DNA of 64,000 bases, taken from Skermanella aerolata KACC 11604. GTDB lineage: Bacteria > Pseudomonadota > Alphaproteobacteria > Azospirillales > Azospirillaceae. Positions 22,108-31,573 of this stretch are shown piece after piece. The notes below the pieces were generated by a model. That model made no database searches and was not told where the DNA came from. It saw nothing but the letters and a program-made list of their open reading frames with translations. The stretch spans positions 1 through 64,000 of the forward strand of contig NZ_AVFK01000029.1 in assembly GCF_000936425.1 (NCBI RefSeq), written 5' to 3'. How positions within the stretch are numbered: the first letter of the stretch is position 1; each line of letters starts with the position of its first letter. A program made the translations under genes and the position numbers.

Positions 22108-22851
22108 ATGAAAGTATTCTGGCTCGCCCTGGCGCTGCTTTCATGGACGGCTATCGAGGCGCGGTGCGAATCGATCCGCATCGGCACCGAAGGGAATTAT
22201 CCGCCTTTCTCCTATCGTAATGCGGATGGGCGGCTGACCGGTTTCGAAGTGGACCTTGGCAACCGGCTTTGCGACATCGTCGACGTTTCCTGCGAATGGG
22301 AAACGATGAAGTTCGGAGATCTGGTTCCGGCGCTCCTGGCGGGGCGGATCGACGCGATCATGGGCAGCGTCGCGATCACGGCGGAGCGGCGAAAGTACTT
22401 GTCGTTCTCGGCGAAATACTATTCCACGCCGATCCGGTTCATCGCCGAACGGAACCTGACCCTGACGATAAACCCCGCCGAACTCGCCGGGCGGCGAATC
22501 GGGGCCGGGAAGGGGACCGTTCATGCCGACTACATTGCCCGCCACCTGAGCGCCGCGGTCGAACCGACGCTCTATGCCGATCACGACGAAATGCTGTCGG
22601 CCCTGATCGAAGGCAGGTTGGACCTCGTTCTCGGCGATGGGCTGGCGTTATGGAGTTTCCTCAACACACCGCAGGGCGCCGCCTTCAACTGGGTGGGCAG
22701 CCCGATCTACACGGATGAGGGTATCGGCATGGTCCTGCGGCCGGATGACCATGACCTGCGTTCGCGGTTCGACGGGGCGATCGACAAGGTCTTGAGGAAC
22801 GGCACCTATCTCCGGGTCAATGCCCGGTACTTTCCGTTCAATATCTATTGA
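22108..22851 (+). CDS. Periplasmic amino-acid-type solute-binding protein
   Basis: A 247-aa SBP_bac_3 family protein. Signal peptide KVFWLALALLSWTAIEARCES, then the family start IRIGTEGNYPPFSYRNADGRLTGFEVDL, and the ligand-pocket region DAIMGSVAITAERRKYLSFSAKYY. Members bind lysine/arginine/ornithine, glutamine or similar. There are no permease or ATPase genes beside it, so it is an orphan. The next gene on the other strand is a large 7TM/PAS kinase, and a sensing role is possible but unproven. Confidence 0.85.
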   Translation: MKVFWLALALLSWTAIEARCESIRIGTEGNYPPFSYRNADGRLTGFEVDLGNRLCDIVDVSCEWETMKFGDLVPALLAGRIDAIMGSVAITAERRKYLSFSAKYYSTPIRFIAERNLTLTINPAELAGRRIGAGKGTVHADYIARHLSAAVEPTLYADHDEMLSALIEGRLDLVLGDGLALWSFLNTPQGAAFNWVGSPIYTDEGIGMVLRPDDHDLRSRFDGAIDKVLRNGTYLRVNARYFPFNIY

Positions 22852-22913
22852 GCATCCGGATCTATTGAGAGTCTGCGGAGCGCATTATCTATTGAACGCA
22901 CGGCCGCGCCGCG

Positions 22914-25900
22914 TCACGGAACGGAGACGATCCGGGCCATGGCTTCGCGGAGGTCGTGCGGCTCGAAGGGCTTTTCGACCACAGGAGCGCCGGTTTCCTC
23001 CAGGAAGTCCCGGACGCCGCTGCCGAGCGTGTCGCCGGTGACGAAGAAGATCCGGTCGAGCATGTCCGGATAGCGTGCGGCCAGTTCCCGGTAGAGCCCG
23101 GGACCGTCCAGTTCCGGCATCCGAAGATCGCTGATGATCAGGTCGAACGACTGGCCGGCAAGCCTCTCCAGCGCCTCGGCGCCGTTCCCGGCAATGTCGA
23201 TGGCGTGCCCGTCCGGCTCCAGCATCTCCGCGAGGGTCAGCGCGATCTCGGGGTCGTCATCGACGATCAGGAGCCTCAGCGCCGCCGTCCGCCCCCGCAC
23301 CTCCCGATGGCCGGACCCGGCTGCCTGGGGCATGCCGGCCCGTGCGGGGAGTTCCATCGCGAAGGTGGCGCCGCCGCCCGGCGTCTCGCCCAGCGTGATC
23401 GTACCGCCGTGGCCGTAGACGATGTTGTGGACCAGCGACAAACCGACCCCGGTGCCGACGCCTGCCTGCTTGGTCGTGAAGAAGGGATCGAAGATGCGGT
23501 TCCGGATATCGGGCGGAACGCCCGGGCCGTTGTCCGAAACCGTCAGGCGGACCGCACCGGCATCGGGGCCGAAGCGGGTGGCGATCGTGATCCGGCGCGG
23601 GCGGGGCGATGACTGGAGCGCCTGCTGGGCGTTCACCACGAGATTGGTCACGACTTGGTTCAACTGGTCCGGATCGGCCCAGAGGTGCGGCGATCCGTCC
23701 GCCAGATCCAGCACCAGGCTGATCTCGTCGATGCGGAGTGCATAGGTGACCAGTTCGATCGCGGACATCACGGTTTCGTTCAAGTCCACCTCCCGCCGTT
23801 CGGGCGGGCGGCGCCGTGCCAGCGACAGGAAGGTCTTGACGATCCGGGCACAGCGGTCGGCGGCAAGCTGGATCTTGCGGGCACGCTGGGCGGTCTTCTC
23901 GTCCGGCGCCGTGTCCTGCATCAGCACGGATTGGCCGACCACGACGGAAAGGGGGTTGTTCAGCTCGTGCGCCACGCCGGCCAGCAGAGACCCCATGGCC
24001 GCCAGCTTCTCGGACTGGGCCAGGGCTTCCCGCTGGCGGGCGATCTCCGCCTCCGCCCGCTTCTTGTCGGTCAGGTCGTAGATGCCGGTGATCGCCGCCA
24101 TGCGGCCGTCCAGCTCGATCGCCTGCGCCGAGATCGCCGCCGGAAAGGTGCTGCCGTCGCGGCGGCGCAGCGACACTTCCATCAGATCGATGGAACCGTC
24201 TTCCATCAGCAGCCGGCGGGCCTGGGCATGCTTGTCCTCGTCGGCCCAGAAGTCGCGGCCCTTGATGCCGTCCACTCCCGCATCGCCGAACGCGAAGATC
24301 TCGTAGCTGCGCGGGCTGGCGTAGAACAGGCTGCCGTCGTCCAGCCACGTGATGACGACCGGCACCGGATGCGCTTCCAGGATGCCGCGGAACCGGGCTT
24401 CGCTTGCCTTGGCCTCGCGCTCCGCTTGCTTCAGGCGGGTGATGTCGCTGTAGGTCGCCACCATCCCGCCATCCTCCATCTGGCGGCGGAACACCTCGAT
24501 CACCCTGCCGTCCGGGCGGGTTTCTTCCAGGCGGGTATCGGGTGGCTCGCGGACGAGGGCCAAGGCTTCGGCGACCTCGCGCCCGTCCGGCCTTTCCGAT
24601 CCGGTTCCGTCACGGATGAGGGAGGCGAGCGGCGTGCCGGGAATCCCAAGCTCCGCCGGATAGCCGTACATCGCAACGAACCGGTTGTTGACCAGCCGCA
24701 TCCTGAGACCGGCGTCCATCACGGTCACCCCCTGGGCCACGGTGTCCAGCACGGTTTCCAGGAAGCGGGTCTTTTCCGCAAGGTCGCTCCTGCTTGTCCG
24801 AAGCGCCGCTTCGGCCTGACGCCGTTCGGTGATGTCGCGGACGAAGGCCGTGAAGACGCTCTGGCCGCCTGCCTGGACCTCGTTGACCGCCAGTTCCACC
24901 GGAAAGACGCTGCCATCGGCACGCATCGCCTCCACCTCTACCCGGCGGCCGAGCAAGTGGTGCTCGCGGTTGCCGAAGACCTTGCGCAACCCCTCCGCAT
25001 GGCGGCCGCGCAAATGGCGTGGGACGATGAGATCGACCAGCACCTTGCCCATCACGGCATCGCGCGACTGTCCGAAGGTCTGCTCCGCCGCCGGGTTGAA
25101 CTCGATGATGCGGCCTTCGGGATCGCTGGTGATGATGCAGTCGAGCGAGGAGGCGATGACGGCGGCCTTCAGCGATTCGGACGCGCGCAGGCCGTCTTCG
25201 GCGCGCTTCCGTTCCGTGATGTCGGCGGTCGATCCGGCGACCCGCAGCACCCGGCTGGTCGCGGGATCGCGTACGGCGGCTCCGGTGGTGGAAACCCAGC
25301 GGAGCCTGCCGTCGGCGGCGAGGACGCGGTATTCCAGCGACACGGTGATCGACCGGCTCTTGAGGAAAGCGCGATAGGCGCGGCGCACCCGTTCGAGATC
25401 GGCGGGGTGGACCCGGAGCATCCAGTTTCCCGTGTCGGCCGACAGTTCGGCGGCGGTGCCGCCTACCAGTTCCGCCATGCGGCGGGAATAGTAGGCCGTG
25501 TCGTTGACCAGATCCCAGTCGTACAGCCCGGCACTGGCGCCCTGTGCCGCAAGCGCGAAGCGCTCGTTGCTGAGCCGGAGCGCCCGTTCCTTTTCCTCCT
25601 GGCGGGCCTTGAACTGGCCCGCGATGCCGATGGCGAAGATGACCGAGGAGACGGCCGCCCCGGCATGGAACAGGTTGTGGGCCAGCGAAGTGCCCGGGAT
25701 CACGTTGAGGGTCAGGAGGCTGAGCGCCAGACCGCCGGCCAGCAGCGCACCGAACGCGGCGGTGAAGACCACGACACCGTCGATCCGGGCGCGGATCGCG
25801 ACGACGCTGGAATGGAGAGCGACGGCGAAGATGACGATGACGCACCAGGGCAGCATCGTGTTGACCATGCGGCGGTCGATGAAGCCCAGGGGGATCAGGA

Positions 25901-26828
25901 TCGCCAGCACGGCCACCAGTCCCCGCATAAGTTCGCGGTGGTGCGGCATCAGGCGGTCGGTCGGCACGAAGCTCCGGCCGAACAGCAGACCGGAAATTAG
26001 AACCAGCAGGATGGCTGTCTGGACCGACGCCCCCGCCATCCAGGGCATCCCGCTCCACAGGTACTCGCTCAGGAAACCGGAGGTGGAGGAGATATAGATC
26101 GTGATCATCAATTGCATTGTGATCAGGAAGATCTGGCTGTGCTCCCTCATCACCCGCCAGATGAAGAACAGGTAGACGCAGACCGTGATCAGGATGCCGA
26201 ACAGCATGCCGAACAGGAGTTGCTCGGACCGGTCGGAGGCATAGAGGGAGGCGACGGACTGGACGACCAGCGGCAGCCGCAGCGTATCGCGGTTCTCGAT
26301 CCTGATATAGATGGTGGGCTGCTCGGCCGGCTGGAGACCCAGGGGAAAGACCGGATAGCGATGCGGGAAGATGAAGTAGCGGTTCGGCGACAGCATGCCG
26401 CTGTTCATCTCGGTCCAGCCGCCGTCCGGGCGCGGGACATAGACCGATATCCTGTCGACCAGGGCCTGCCGGTAGACCAGGAACCATTCGCGCTCCACCG
26501 ACAGGATGCTGTTGAGCGTGATCCTGCTCCAGATCGCGGACCGCGTGATCCCGAAACCCGGTTCGTCCTGGGTGGAAGGCGTGAAGTTCATCGAGAACTC
26601 GGGCGTGGCGACCTGATCTATGGTCAGCCGCCCTGTCTCGTCGGCTAATACTTCCAGGTCGGGGCCAAGCGCATGGACCGCCGTCTCGTCGACCAGCATG
26701 ACGGTCCTGCCGGCATTCTGCGCCGGCGACGGCCCGGGACAGGCCAGCAGCAGGCACAGCGCCGTCATCAGCACGGGCACCAACCTGGCGAGGGTCGCTG
26801 CGGTGGAGCACGTCGCGGAATGGTGCAT
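22914..26828 (-). CDS. Hybrid histidine kinase with 7TMR-DISM and multiple PAS domains
   Basis: A 1304-aa membrane sensor. After a signal peptide come a periplasmic 7TMR-DISM extracellular domain (about 40-185, with IWSRITLNSILSVEREWFLVY), seven transmembrane segments (about 200-400), and four PAS/PAC repeats (about 410-935, each ending in a DITER-like motif). A HisKA domain follows with H954 in GVAHELNNPLSVVVGQ, then HATPase (NLVVNAQQAL, DNGPGVPP, GTGVGLSLV) and a C-terminal receiver with Asp about 1233 (LIISDLRMPELDG). The 7TMR-DISM domain usually binds carbohydrates. ATG 26828 has GGGAG just upstream; a TTG at 26846 is the alternative. No separate response regulator adjoins it. Confidence 0.9.
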   Translation of the reverse strand: MHHSATCSTAATLARLVPVLMTALCLLLACPGPSPAQNAGRTVMLVDETAVHALGPDLEVLADETGRLTIDQVATPEFSMNFTPSTQDEPGFGITRSAIWSRITLNSILSVEREWFLVYRQALVDRISVYVPRPDGGWTEMNSGMLSPNRYFIFPHRYPVFPLGLQPAEQPTIYIRIENRDTLRLPLVVQSVASLYASDRSEQLLFGMLFGILITVCVYLFFIWRVMREHSQIFLITMQLMITIYISSTSGFLSEYLWSGMPWMAGASVQTAILLVLISGLLFGRSFVPTDRLMPHHRELMRGLVAVLAILIPLGFIDRRMVNTMLPWCVIVIFAVALHSSVVAIRARIDGVVVFTAAFGALLAGGLALSLLTLNVIPGTSLAHNLFHAGAAVSSVIFAIGIAGQFKARQEEKERALRLSNERFALAAQGASAGLYDWDLVNDTAYYSRRMAELVGGTAAELSADTGNWMLRVHPADLERVRRAYRAFLKSRSITVSLEYRVLAADGRLRWVSTTGAAVRDPATSRVLRVAGSTADITERKRAEDGLRASESLKAAVIASSLDCIITSDPEGRIIEFNPAAEQTFGQSRDAVMGKVLVDLIVPRHLRGRHAEGLRKVFGNREHHLLGRRVEVEAMRADGSVFPVELAVNEVQAGGQSVFTAFVRDITERRQAEAALRTSRSDLAEKTRFLETVLDTVAQGVTVMDAGLRMRLVNNRFVAMYGYPAELGIPGTPLASLIRDGTGSERPDGREVAEALALVREPPDTRLEETRPDGRVIEVFRRQMEDGGMVATYSDITRLKQAEREAKASEARFRGILEAHPVPVVITWLDDGSLFYASPRSYEIFAFGDAGVDGIKGRDFWADEDKHAQARRLLMEDGSIDLMEVSLRRRDGSTFPAAISAQAIELDGRMAAITGIYDLTDKKRAEAEIARQREALAQSEKLAAMGSLLAGVAHELNNPLSVVVGQSVLMQDTAPDEKTAQRARKIQLAADRCARIVKTFLSLARRRPPERREVDLNETVMSAIELVTYALRIDEISLVLDLADGSPHLWADPDQLNQVVTNLVVNAQQALQSSPRPRRITIATRFGPDAGAVRLTVSDNGPGVPPDIRNRIFDPFFTTKQAGVGTGVGLSLVHNIVYGHGGTITLGETPGGGATFAMELPARAGMPQAAGSGHREVRGRTAALRLLIVDDDPEIALTLAEMLEPDGHAIDIAGNGAEALERLAGQSFDLIISDLRMPELDGPGLYRELAARYPDMLDRIFFVTGDTLGSGVRDFLEETGAPVVEKPFEPHDLREAMARIVSVP

Positions 26829-26929
26829 GGGTCTCCCGTGGAGCAATCGCCACGCGAGAATGATCCATCACCCCGATGTCACCAAGCGCCATGTGCCGGC
26901 GCGACATCTTGAACCGGGAAGTCTGCGGT

Positions 26930-27904
26930 TCAGAACTTCATCTTCAAGGCCGCCCGTACCGTGTGGTCGCGGGTCTGGGTAGTGGAGTGATCGATCGTCA
27001 GGATGCCGCCGTCGCGGTGAAGGGCCGTCAGGCCGAAGCGGATGCTGGTCACCGTCGGCTGTACAGCCGTGTCGGCCATTTCCTGGATATGCTCGATCCC
27101 GGCGCGCGGCGTCAGCGTTCCCCACAGGTAGTCGATGCGGTAGCTGGCCTGTATGCCGAGCGTACCGGTCGCCATCTCGCCCGATGCATGGGCCATCTCG
27201 GCATTGGCGGAGGCATAGTTGAAGCGGGTCAGGGCCGCCAGCACCAGGCTGTCGCCGAACCTCGCTTCCTGCCGCATCCCGATCCCGCCGAACAGCAGGT
27301 TGCCCTTGTCCGCTCCGCCCGCATCCCCTTGCGCGGACGAGAACGACAGATCGCCGGTGCCGGCGATGGCGTCGAGGGTCAGGCCGGGATTGACCATATG
27401 GGCGCCGTAGACCGCAAGGCTGCGGCCCGACAGTTTTTCGGCCGTGGCGATATAGCCGCCGGCAACGCCGATGGAACTGTGCTGGCCGACCTGCATGTCG
27501 GCCCCGGCCGTCAGCCCGGGCGTTTCCAGATAGGTCTCGCCGTTCTGGTGGCGTCCGGCTTTCTGGGCCAGCCGGGCGCTGCCGCTGAAGAAGCTCCCAA
27601 TCGGGCCGGTCCGGTCATCCTTCAGCAGCGACGGCATGAAGCGGGAGAAGGCGCGCAGCGGCACCTGCTTCTCGTCGAACTCCAGCCGCAGCCTTTCGGT
27701 GCGGATGCCGCCATTGGGCGCCCCGCCGGCATGCGAGGCGTGAAGGTCGTTGAGGCGGGCGATGACCGCCCGCGTCTGCTGTCCGGCGGCCGCGACCGCG
27801 CTGTTGATGTCGACGACGGGCTCGGCTCGGGATGAAGCCGTGCAGCCCAATGCGACGGCGGCTGCCGTCAGCCGCGCTGGTATAGATGAAATCCACCGAG
27901 GCAT
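26930..27904 (-). CDS. Outer-membrane beta-barrel protein (autotransporter-domain-like)
   Basis: A 324-aa protein with a signal peptide (IPARLTAAAVALGCTASSRA). The C-terminal 220 residues alternate in the way of amphipathic beta-strands (GADMQVGQHSSIGVAGGYIAT, TLGIQASYRIDYLWGTLTPRAGIEHI) and end in Phe (VRAALKMKF), the usual outer-membrane assembly signal. This resembles an autotransporter beta-domain without a long passenger. It is followed on the same strand by nothing obvious, and the GH17 gene lies 63 bp upstream, so the two may be co-transcribed. Function unknown. Confidence 0.7.
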   Translation of the reverse strand: MPRWISSIPARLTAAAVALGCTASSRAEPVVDINSAVAAAGQQTRAVIARLNDLHASHAGGAPNGGIRTERLRLEFDEKQVPLRAFSRFMPSLLKDDRTGPIGSFFSGSARLAQKAGRHQNGETYLETPGLTAGADMQVGQHSSIGVAGGYIATAEKLSGRSLAVYGAHMVNPGLTLDAIAGTGDLSFSSAQGDAGGADKGNLLFGGIGMRQEARFGDSLVLAALTRFNYASANAEMAHASGEMATGTLGIQASYRIDYLWGTLTPRAGIEHIQEMADTAVQPTVTSIRFGLTALHRDGGILTIDHSTTQTRDHTVRAALKMKF

Positions 27905-27967
27905 CCCGGCCCCCTCCTGTCCTCCGTAACTGGAAGGACAGGGTCGTCGGGTCGGGTTTTGATATGG

Positions 27968-29686
27968 TTAATGAGATGCTGATAAAATGTCTTCGGACTT
28001 CGAAACGCCACCGCGGGCCACCAGCAGAGCCGCCGCGAACGGGATCGACGTCATCACGAGGAGGCCCGCCCACTGCAATGCCTCGGTATTCCCGGTGCCT
28101 TCGCGAATCACTATCCCGACCGCGCCGAGCAGAAGCAGCACTGTGATTGCCATCGCGGCGGGGGCCGCTTTCGCCACTTCGGAGAGGGAAAGCGGCTGTC
28201 CGGAACTGGCAGGCGCCGGGGTCGGCCCGCCCGGCCGGCCGGTCAGGGCGCCATACACCGTGAAGGCTTTGGCGCCACCGCCCTGTAGCACGACCCGGAT
28301 CAGCCCCAATGCCGGCAAAGCCAGTCCCGGCACGAGATAGTCGGGGACCGGGAAGTCGCGGTAGCGCCCGTCGAACACCAGCAGCGCTGTCGCGACGACG
28401 GCGACGGTGGCCATCAGGGTGGCCGCGGCGTCGCCCAGATGGGCGAACCGGCCGGTGCTTTTGCCGGAAGGATCGGTCAGCAGCCGCGCCGCCGATTCGA
28501 GGATGGCCACCGCCAGTACGGCTTCCAGCGCGAACAGCAGCGCCGCGCGGATCGTCTCGAACGTGTAGTAGGTTTCGGTCCAGGCGACATGGGCCGCCAG
28601 GACCAGGGCGCTCGCCATGCCCTGGGCCAGCAGGGCCAGCAGGATCGCCCGGCCGGGCCGCAGCCTGGATACCAGCCCCGGCGTCGTCGCGGCGGCGATC
28701 AGGACGGCCAGGACGGCGAGACCGCTCGACAATGCGAAGTGGCGGACCCAGTAAGGGTTCTCGACCACCGGACCGGCCAGCGAGAACTTGCGTTCCCTGT
28801 CGGTCGAGTAGAGGCCCCAATTGGCGCCGACGGTGCCCTCGTTCGCCGATTTCCAGCCCTGGTCGAAGGCTTCGACGATGTTGTACTGGAAGCCCTCGCG
28901 CTCGGCCATGCGGACAAACTGGTTGATGAAGCGCGCCTTGTTGACCAGACCGGTTTCCGCCGGCCCGCGAGTTCGTCCGGCGGTCGGCCAGCCGACTTCG
29001 CCGACCAGGATCGGCTTGCCGGGAAAGCGCTCGTGGATCTCCCTGTAGGCTTCGAGGATGCGCTCCTCGGCGCCTTCGACGCTGGTCGGGATGTCCTCCC
29101 AGTAGGGCAGCAGGTGGATCGTGATGAAATCGACTTCATCCGCCACCTGCGGATACTTCAGCCACCACTCCCAGACATCGGCGTAGGTCACCGGCTGCTT
29201 CACATGCGCCTTGACGTACCGGATGTACTCGATGAGCTGATCGACCGTGCGGTCGTTGCGCAGCAGCACCTCGTTGCCGACGATCACCTTATCGATCACG
29301 TCGGGATACTTGTTGGCGAGGCGGATCTGCGCCAGGACCTCTTCCTCGTTCAGGATCGGCTTGCTGCCAATCCAGGCGCCCTGCATCACCTTGATGCCGT
29401 ATTTCCGGGCGAGTTCCGGAACATGCTCCAGCCCCTCGCGGCTGGTGTATGTCCGCACCGACATGACCTCGTCCTTCAGCAGCTTCAGATCCTCGTCGAT
29501 CTGGGCCTTCGTCGGGTAGACCATGGTCAGCGGACTCTGCCCGTCGCGGAACGGCGCGAAGGACACGCTTTGGAGCTTGCCGCCGGGAGGCGGCTCGAGC
29601 GGCTGGGGACGGTTGGGAAGCGCCCACAGGGCGAAATTGCCCAGGACGGCGGCGGCCAGAACGGCGATAAGGAGGAATACACGCAT
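27968..29686 (-). CDS. Membrane-anchored GH17-type glucanase/glucan-modifying protein
   Basis: A 572-aa inner-membrane protein. An N-terminal anchor (VFLLIAVLAAAVLGNFALWAL) is followed by a glycoside hydrolase 17 domain (about 40-315) with the expected acid/base Glu in VIVGNEVLLR and nucleophile Glu in PILVGEVGWPTAGR. The C-terminal half (about 325-565) has seven or eight hydrophobic segments. Bacterial GH17 membrane proteins are tied to beta-glucan synthesis or remodelling and are often named beta-1,6-glucan synthases; here the catalytic domain would face the periplasm. Whether it hydrolyses or transglycosylates cannot be decided. Confidence 0.8.
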   Translation of the reverse strand: MRVFLLIAVLAAAVLGNFALWALPNRPQPLEPPPGGKLQSVSFAPFRDGQSPLTMVYPTKAQIDEDLKLLKDEVMSVRTYTSREGLEHVPELARKYGIKVMQGAWIGSKPILNEEEVLAQIRLANKYPDVIDKVIVGNEVLLRNDRTVDQLIEYIRYVKAHVKQPVTYADVWEWWLKYPQVADEVDFITIHLLPYWEDIPTSVEGAEERILEAYREIHERFPGKPILVGEVGWPTAGRTRGPAETGLVNKARFINQFVRMAEREGFQYNIVEAFDQGWKSANEGTVGANWGLYSTDRERKFSLAGPVVENPYWVRHFALSSGLAVLAVLIAAATTPGLVSRLRPGRAILLALLAQGMASALVLAAHVAWTETYYTFETIRAALLFALEAVLAVAILESAARLLTDPSGKSTGRFAHLGDAAATLMATVAVVATALLVFDGRYRDFPVPDYLVPGLALPALGLIRVVLQGGGAKAFTVYGALTGRPGGPTPAPASSGQPLSLSEVAKAAPAAMAITVLLLLGAVGIVIREGTGNTEALQWAGLLVMTSIPFAAALLVARGGVSKSEDILSASH

Positions 29687-29800
29687 GACGGCGATATCTA
29701 CACGAATTCGCCCGTCACCGGCATGGAAAAACGGCCCGCGAGGATCGTCGTTCCTCGCGGGCCGCTTGGTGTCGCCGTAGCCGGTAAGATCGGCGCCCGA

Positions 29801-30616
29801 TCAGACGGCGGGAGCCGGCTTCTTTCGCTTCAGTACGAAGATCGCGGAGTTCTCGTTATAGGCCGGCAGCTCTTCGGTCTCGATGTCAGGGTTGCGCCGC
29901 AGGAACTCGTCGAACGCCCGCTTCTCGCCCAGGTTCTGTTCGGCCAGGCCGCCGGCATGCCAGTCGTCGAACAGCATGACAGCGTAGTCGCCGATCATCG
30001 GCTCGACGAAGGCCAGCGAATCGCGGGCCGAGGTGTAGATGTCGCAATCGACCATGATGACCCCGGCATGTCTCATCTGGTGCTTTTCGACCAGTTCGGG
30101 CGTCATCGTGTCCTTGAACCAGCCCTTGATCAGGAAGGTCTTCTTCCAGTCCACGCCACGCCGCGTCAGCAGCTTGTGGGCGAACTCGATCGAGGAGGCG
30201 AGCTGGCCGCTGCTCCAGATGTTGTTGTCCTGGAAATCGGTCTCCGGCGGCAGCCCTTCGAAGCTGTCGAACCCGAACTGCCGGACGCCCTTGGTGTCCG
30301 TCTTGACCAGCGCATCGTGCATGCAGGCCATCGACGAGCCGTAGCAGACGCCGAATTCCAGATAATCGCCGATGTTCTCGCTGCCGTTCAGATCGCGCAG
30401 CCGCTGGATCGCATCGACGAAGCTGGCCGTGAGCTTCTGCTCGGGGACGAGTCCCTGACCCGCGAGCGCACGCCGTTGGGTCCGCACCCGGTAGAGCCAC
30501 CGGTTGACCTTACGGGACGGCCCAAACAGTCCCAGTGTCCTCAGCAGGCGGTAGAAAGGCGTGTTGAAACGCTCAACGCCCAGGGGCCGGGCAGCATGAT
30601 TGTCTTGGACCGTCAT
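29801..30616 (-). CDS. TylF/MycF-like class I methyltransferase
   Basis: A 271-aa protein of the macrocin O-methyltransferase type. The SAM site is GDYLEFGVCYGSSMACMHDAL, followed by QFGFDSFEGLPPETDF and the metal-binding acidic segment IMVDCDIYTSARDSLAFVEPMI with LFDDWHAGG. These proteins O-methylate sugars in glycans or natural products; nearby FkbM and GH17 genes suggest surface polysaccharide. The start is set at ATG 30616 (MTVQDNHA), with AGGAA upstream; in-frame ATG 30655 and TTG 30685 lack ribosome sites. Confidence 0.82.
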   Translation of the reverse strand: MTVQDNHAARPLGVERFNTPFYRLLRTLGLFGPSRKVNRWLYRVRTQRRALAGQGLVPEQKLTASFVDAIQRLRDLNGSENIGDYLEFGVCYGSSMACMHDALVKTDTKGVRQFGFDSFEGLPPETDFQDNNIWSSGQLASSIEFAHKLLTRRGVDWKKTFLIKGWFKDTMTPELVEKHQMRHAGVIMVDCDIYTSARDSLAFVEPMIGDYAVMLFDDWHAGGLAEQNLGEKRAFDEFLRRNPDIETEELPAYNENSAIFVLKRKKPAPAV

Positions 30617-31205
30617 CGGAGCCAGGTTCCTGTCTTTCGTTTCATCAAGTCTCATTAACCAATAAAAACCATATTGGATGCACAAGCGCCAGTGTTTATT
30701 TGACGTGCCTCAAGAGTAGGCGCAAAGTGGTTATTGACCAACTTGAAAAAATTTTAGTAAAGCTGCTGTGCTCGCCTCTAGTCTTTAATACTGGTCATTG
30801 TGGGACAAAATTGAGAGAAAGTTCGGGGTGAAATGAGGTTCTTGCCTATATCGATATATAAGTAGGCTGGTGCTGAAGTTCGCTGTGAATACGTTTATCG
30901 CCGAGCACATACTTTTTGCGTATCTTTGGTCTCCCCGCTCGGTCAGGTCCGAACGCCGTTTAAGAAGATCGATCGGGGTATGTCGCATCCGGCATCGTCC
31001 CAATTGCTTGAACCGGGCATGCCGTCCTCCGGTTCCGTGAAACTTCCTGTTGTCGTCACGGCTTGCGATTTACCCGCCATGCGTTCGTGACGATGCGTCT
31101 CCCGCGCAGCTCATATGCGCAAATCACACCGTGCCCATTCTCCAGTGCAAGCCTTGCCGCACCTGGACTTGATCATGACGCCGCCTGGACGACTACGACG
31201 CGTCA

Positions 31206-31253
31206 TGCGGCGCACACTCATTCGCTGCGGCGCACACTCATTCGCTGCGGCGC
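31206..31253. repeat. 20-bp tandem repeat, 2.4 copies
   Basis: TGCGGCGCACACTCATTCGC occurs at 31206-31225 and 31226-31245 without change, followed by a partial third copy TGCGGCGC. It lies in non-coding DNA upstream of the DJ-1 homologue. Confidence 0.8.
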
Positions 31254-31433
31254 GGAATCAGATGAGGAATTAGGCATTGACTTAAAGAGGGAAAGTCGCC
31301 ACTTAACGACCATGCTTTGAAAAGCTTGACGGTGCCTTTCGCACCCCGGCTGCGGTTTCCCTCCTGTTAGGGTGACCGTGTCACAGGTATCCGCATATCG
31401 CGCGTTGACCGGGTTATTGTCCCTGTTTTGGGT

Positions 31434-31502
31434 CCGGTGGATCGAACCGCTTCCTGGCGGACTTCGCTGCGAGTTGTAACGGATGGCACTGTGATCCACC
31501 GG
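31434..31502 (+). ncRNA. Candidate structured RNA or leader before the DJ-1/PfpI gene
   Basis: CCGGTGGATC (31434-31443) pairs exactly with GATCCACCGG (31493-31502), enclosing 49 nt that contain a smaller hairpin CCGC-TTCCTG-GCGG (near 31447-31460) and a CTTCGCTGCGAG element. A 10-bp closing stem around a multi-branched interior is the shape of riboswitch-like leaders or small RNAs. It ends 71 bp before the downstream ATG. I cannot match it to a known RNA family. Confidence 0.35.
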
Positions 31503-31573
31503 GTTGCCCACGCTGCTTTAGCGGGCTTGAGGCGCCCGACGATATTCGACACAACCAATGGAGGATTGCTTTG

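Larger units (their letters stand above)
30617..31573. other. Long A+T-richer intergenic region
   Basis: About 950 bp with no convincing gene. Open frames at 30785-31003 (minus) and 31063-31320 (plus) lack ribosome sites and family features. The base composition is clearly lower in GC up to about 31000. The stretch holds a 20-bp tandem repeat at 31206-31253 and a long-range inverted repeat at 31434-31502, both listed separately. It may contain a small RNA or be the remnant of a lost gene. Confidence 0.45.

Noticed and set aside
23655-26000. 781-codon plus-strand frame inside the hybrid kinase gene
   Set aside because: The minus-strand kinase has continuous domain matches; the plus frame has none.
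30785-31003. 72-codon minus-strand frame in the A+T-rich gap
   Set aside because: No start signal, unusual composition, no recognisable domain.
31206-31253. Short direct repeats considered as a CRISPR array
   Set aside because: The two copies abut with no spacers, and no cas gene is present.
31063-31320. 85-codon frame in the long gap
   Set aside because: No ribosome site; it runs through the tandem repeat and has no family feature.
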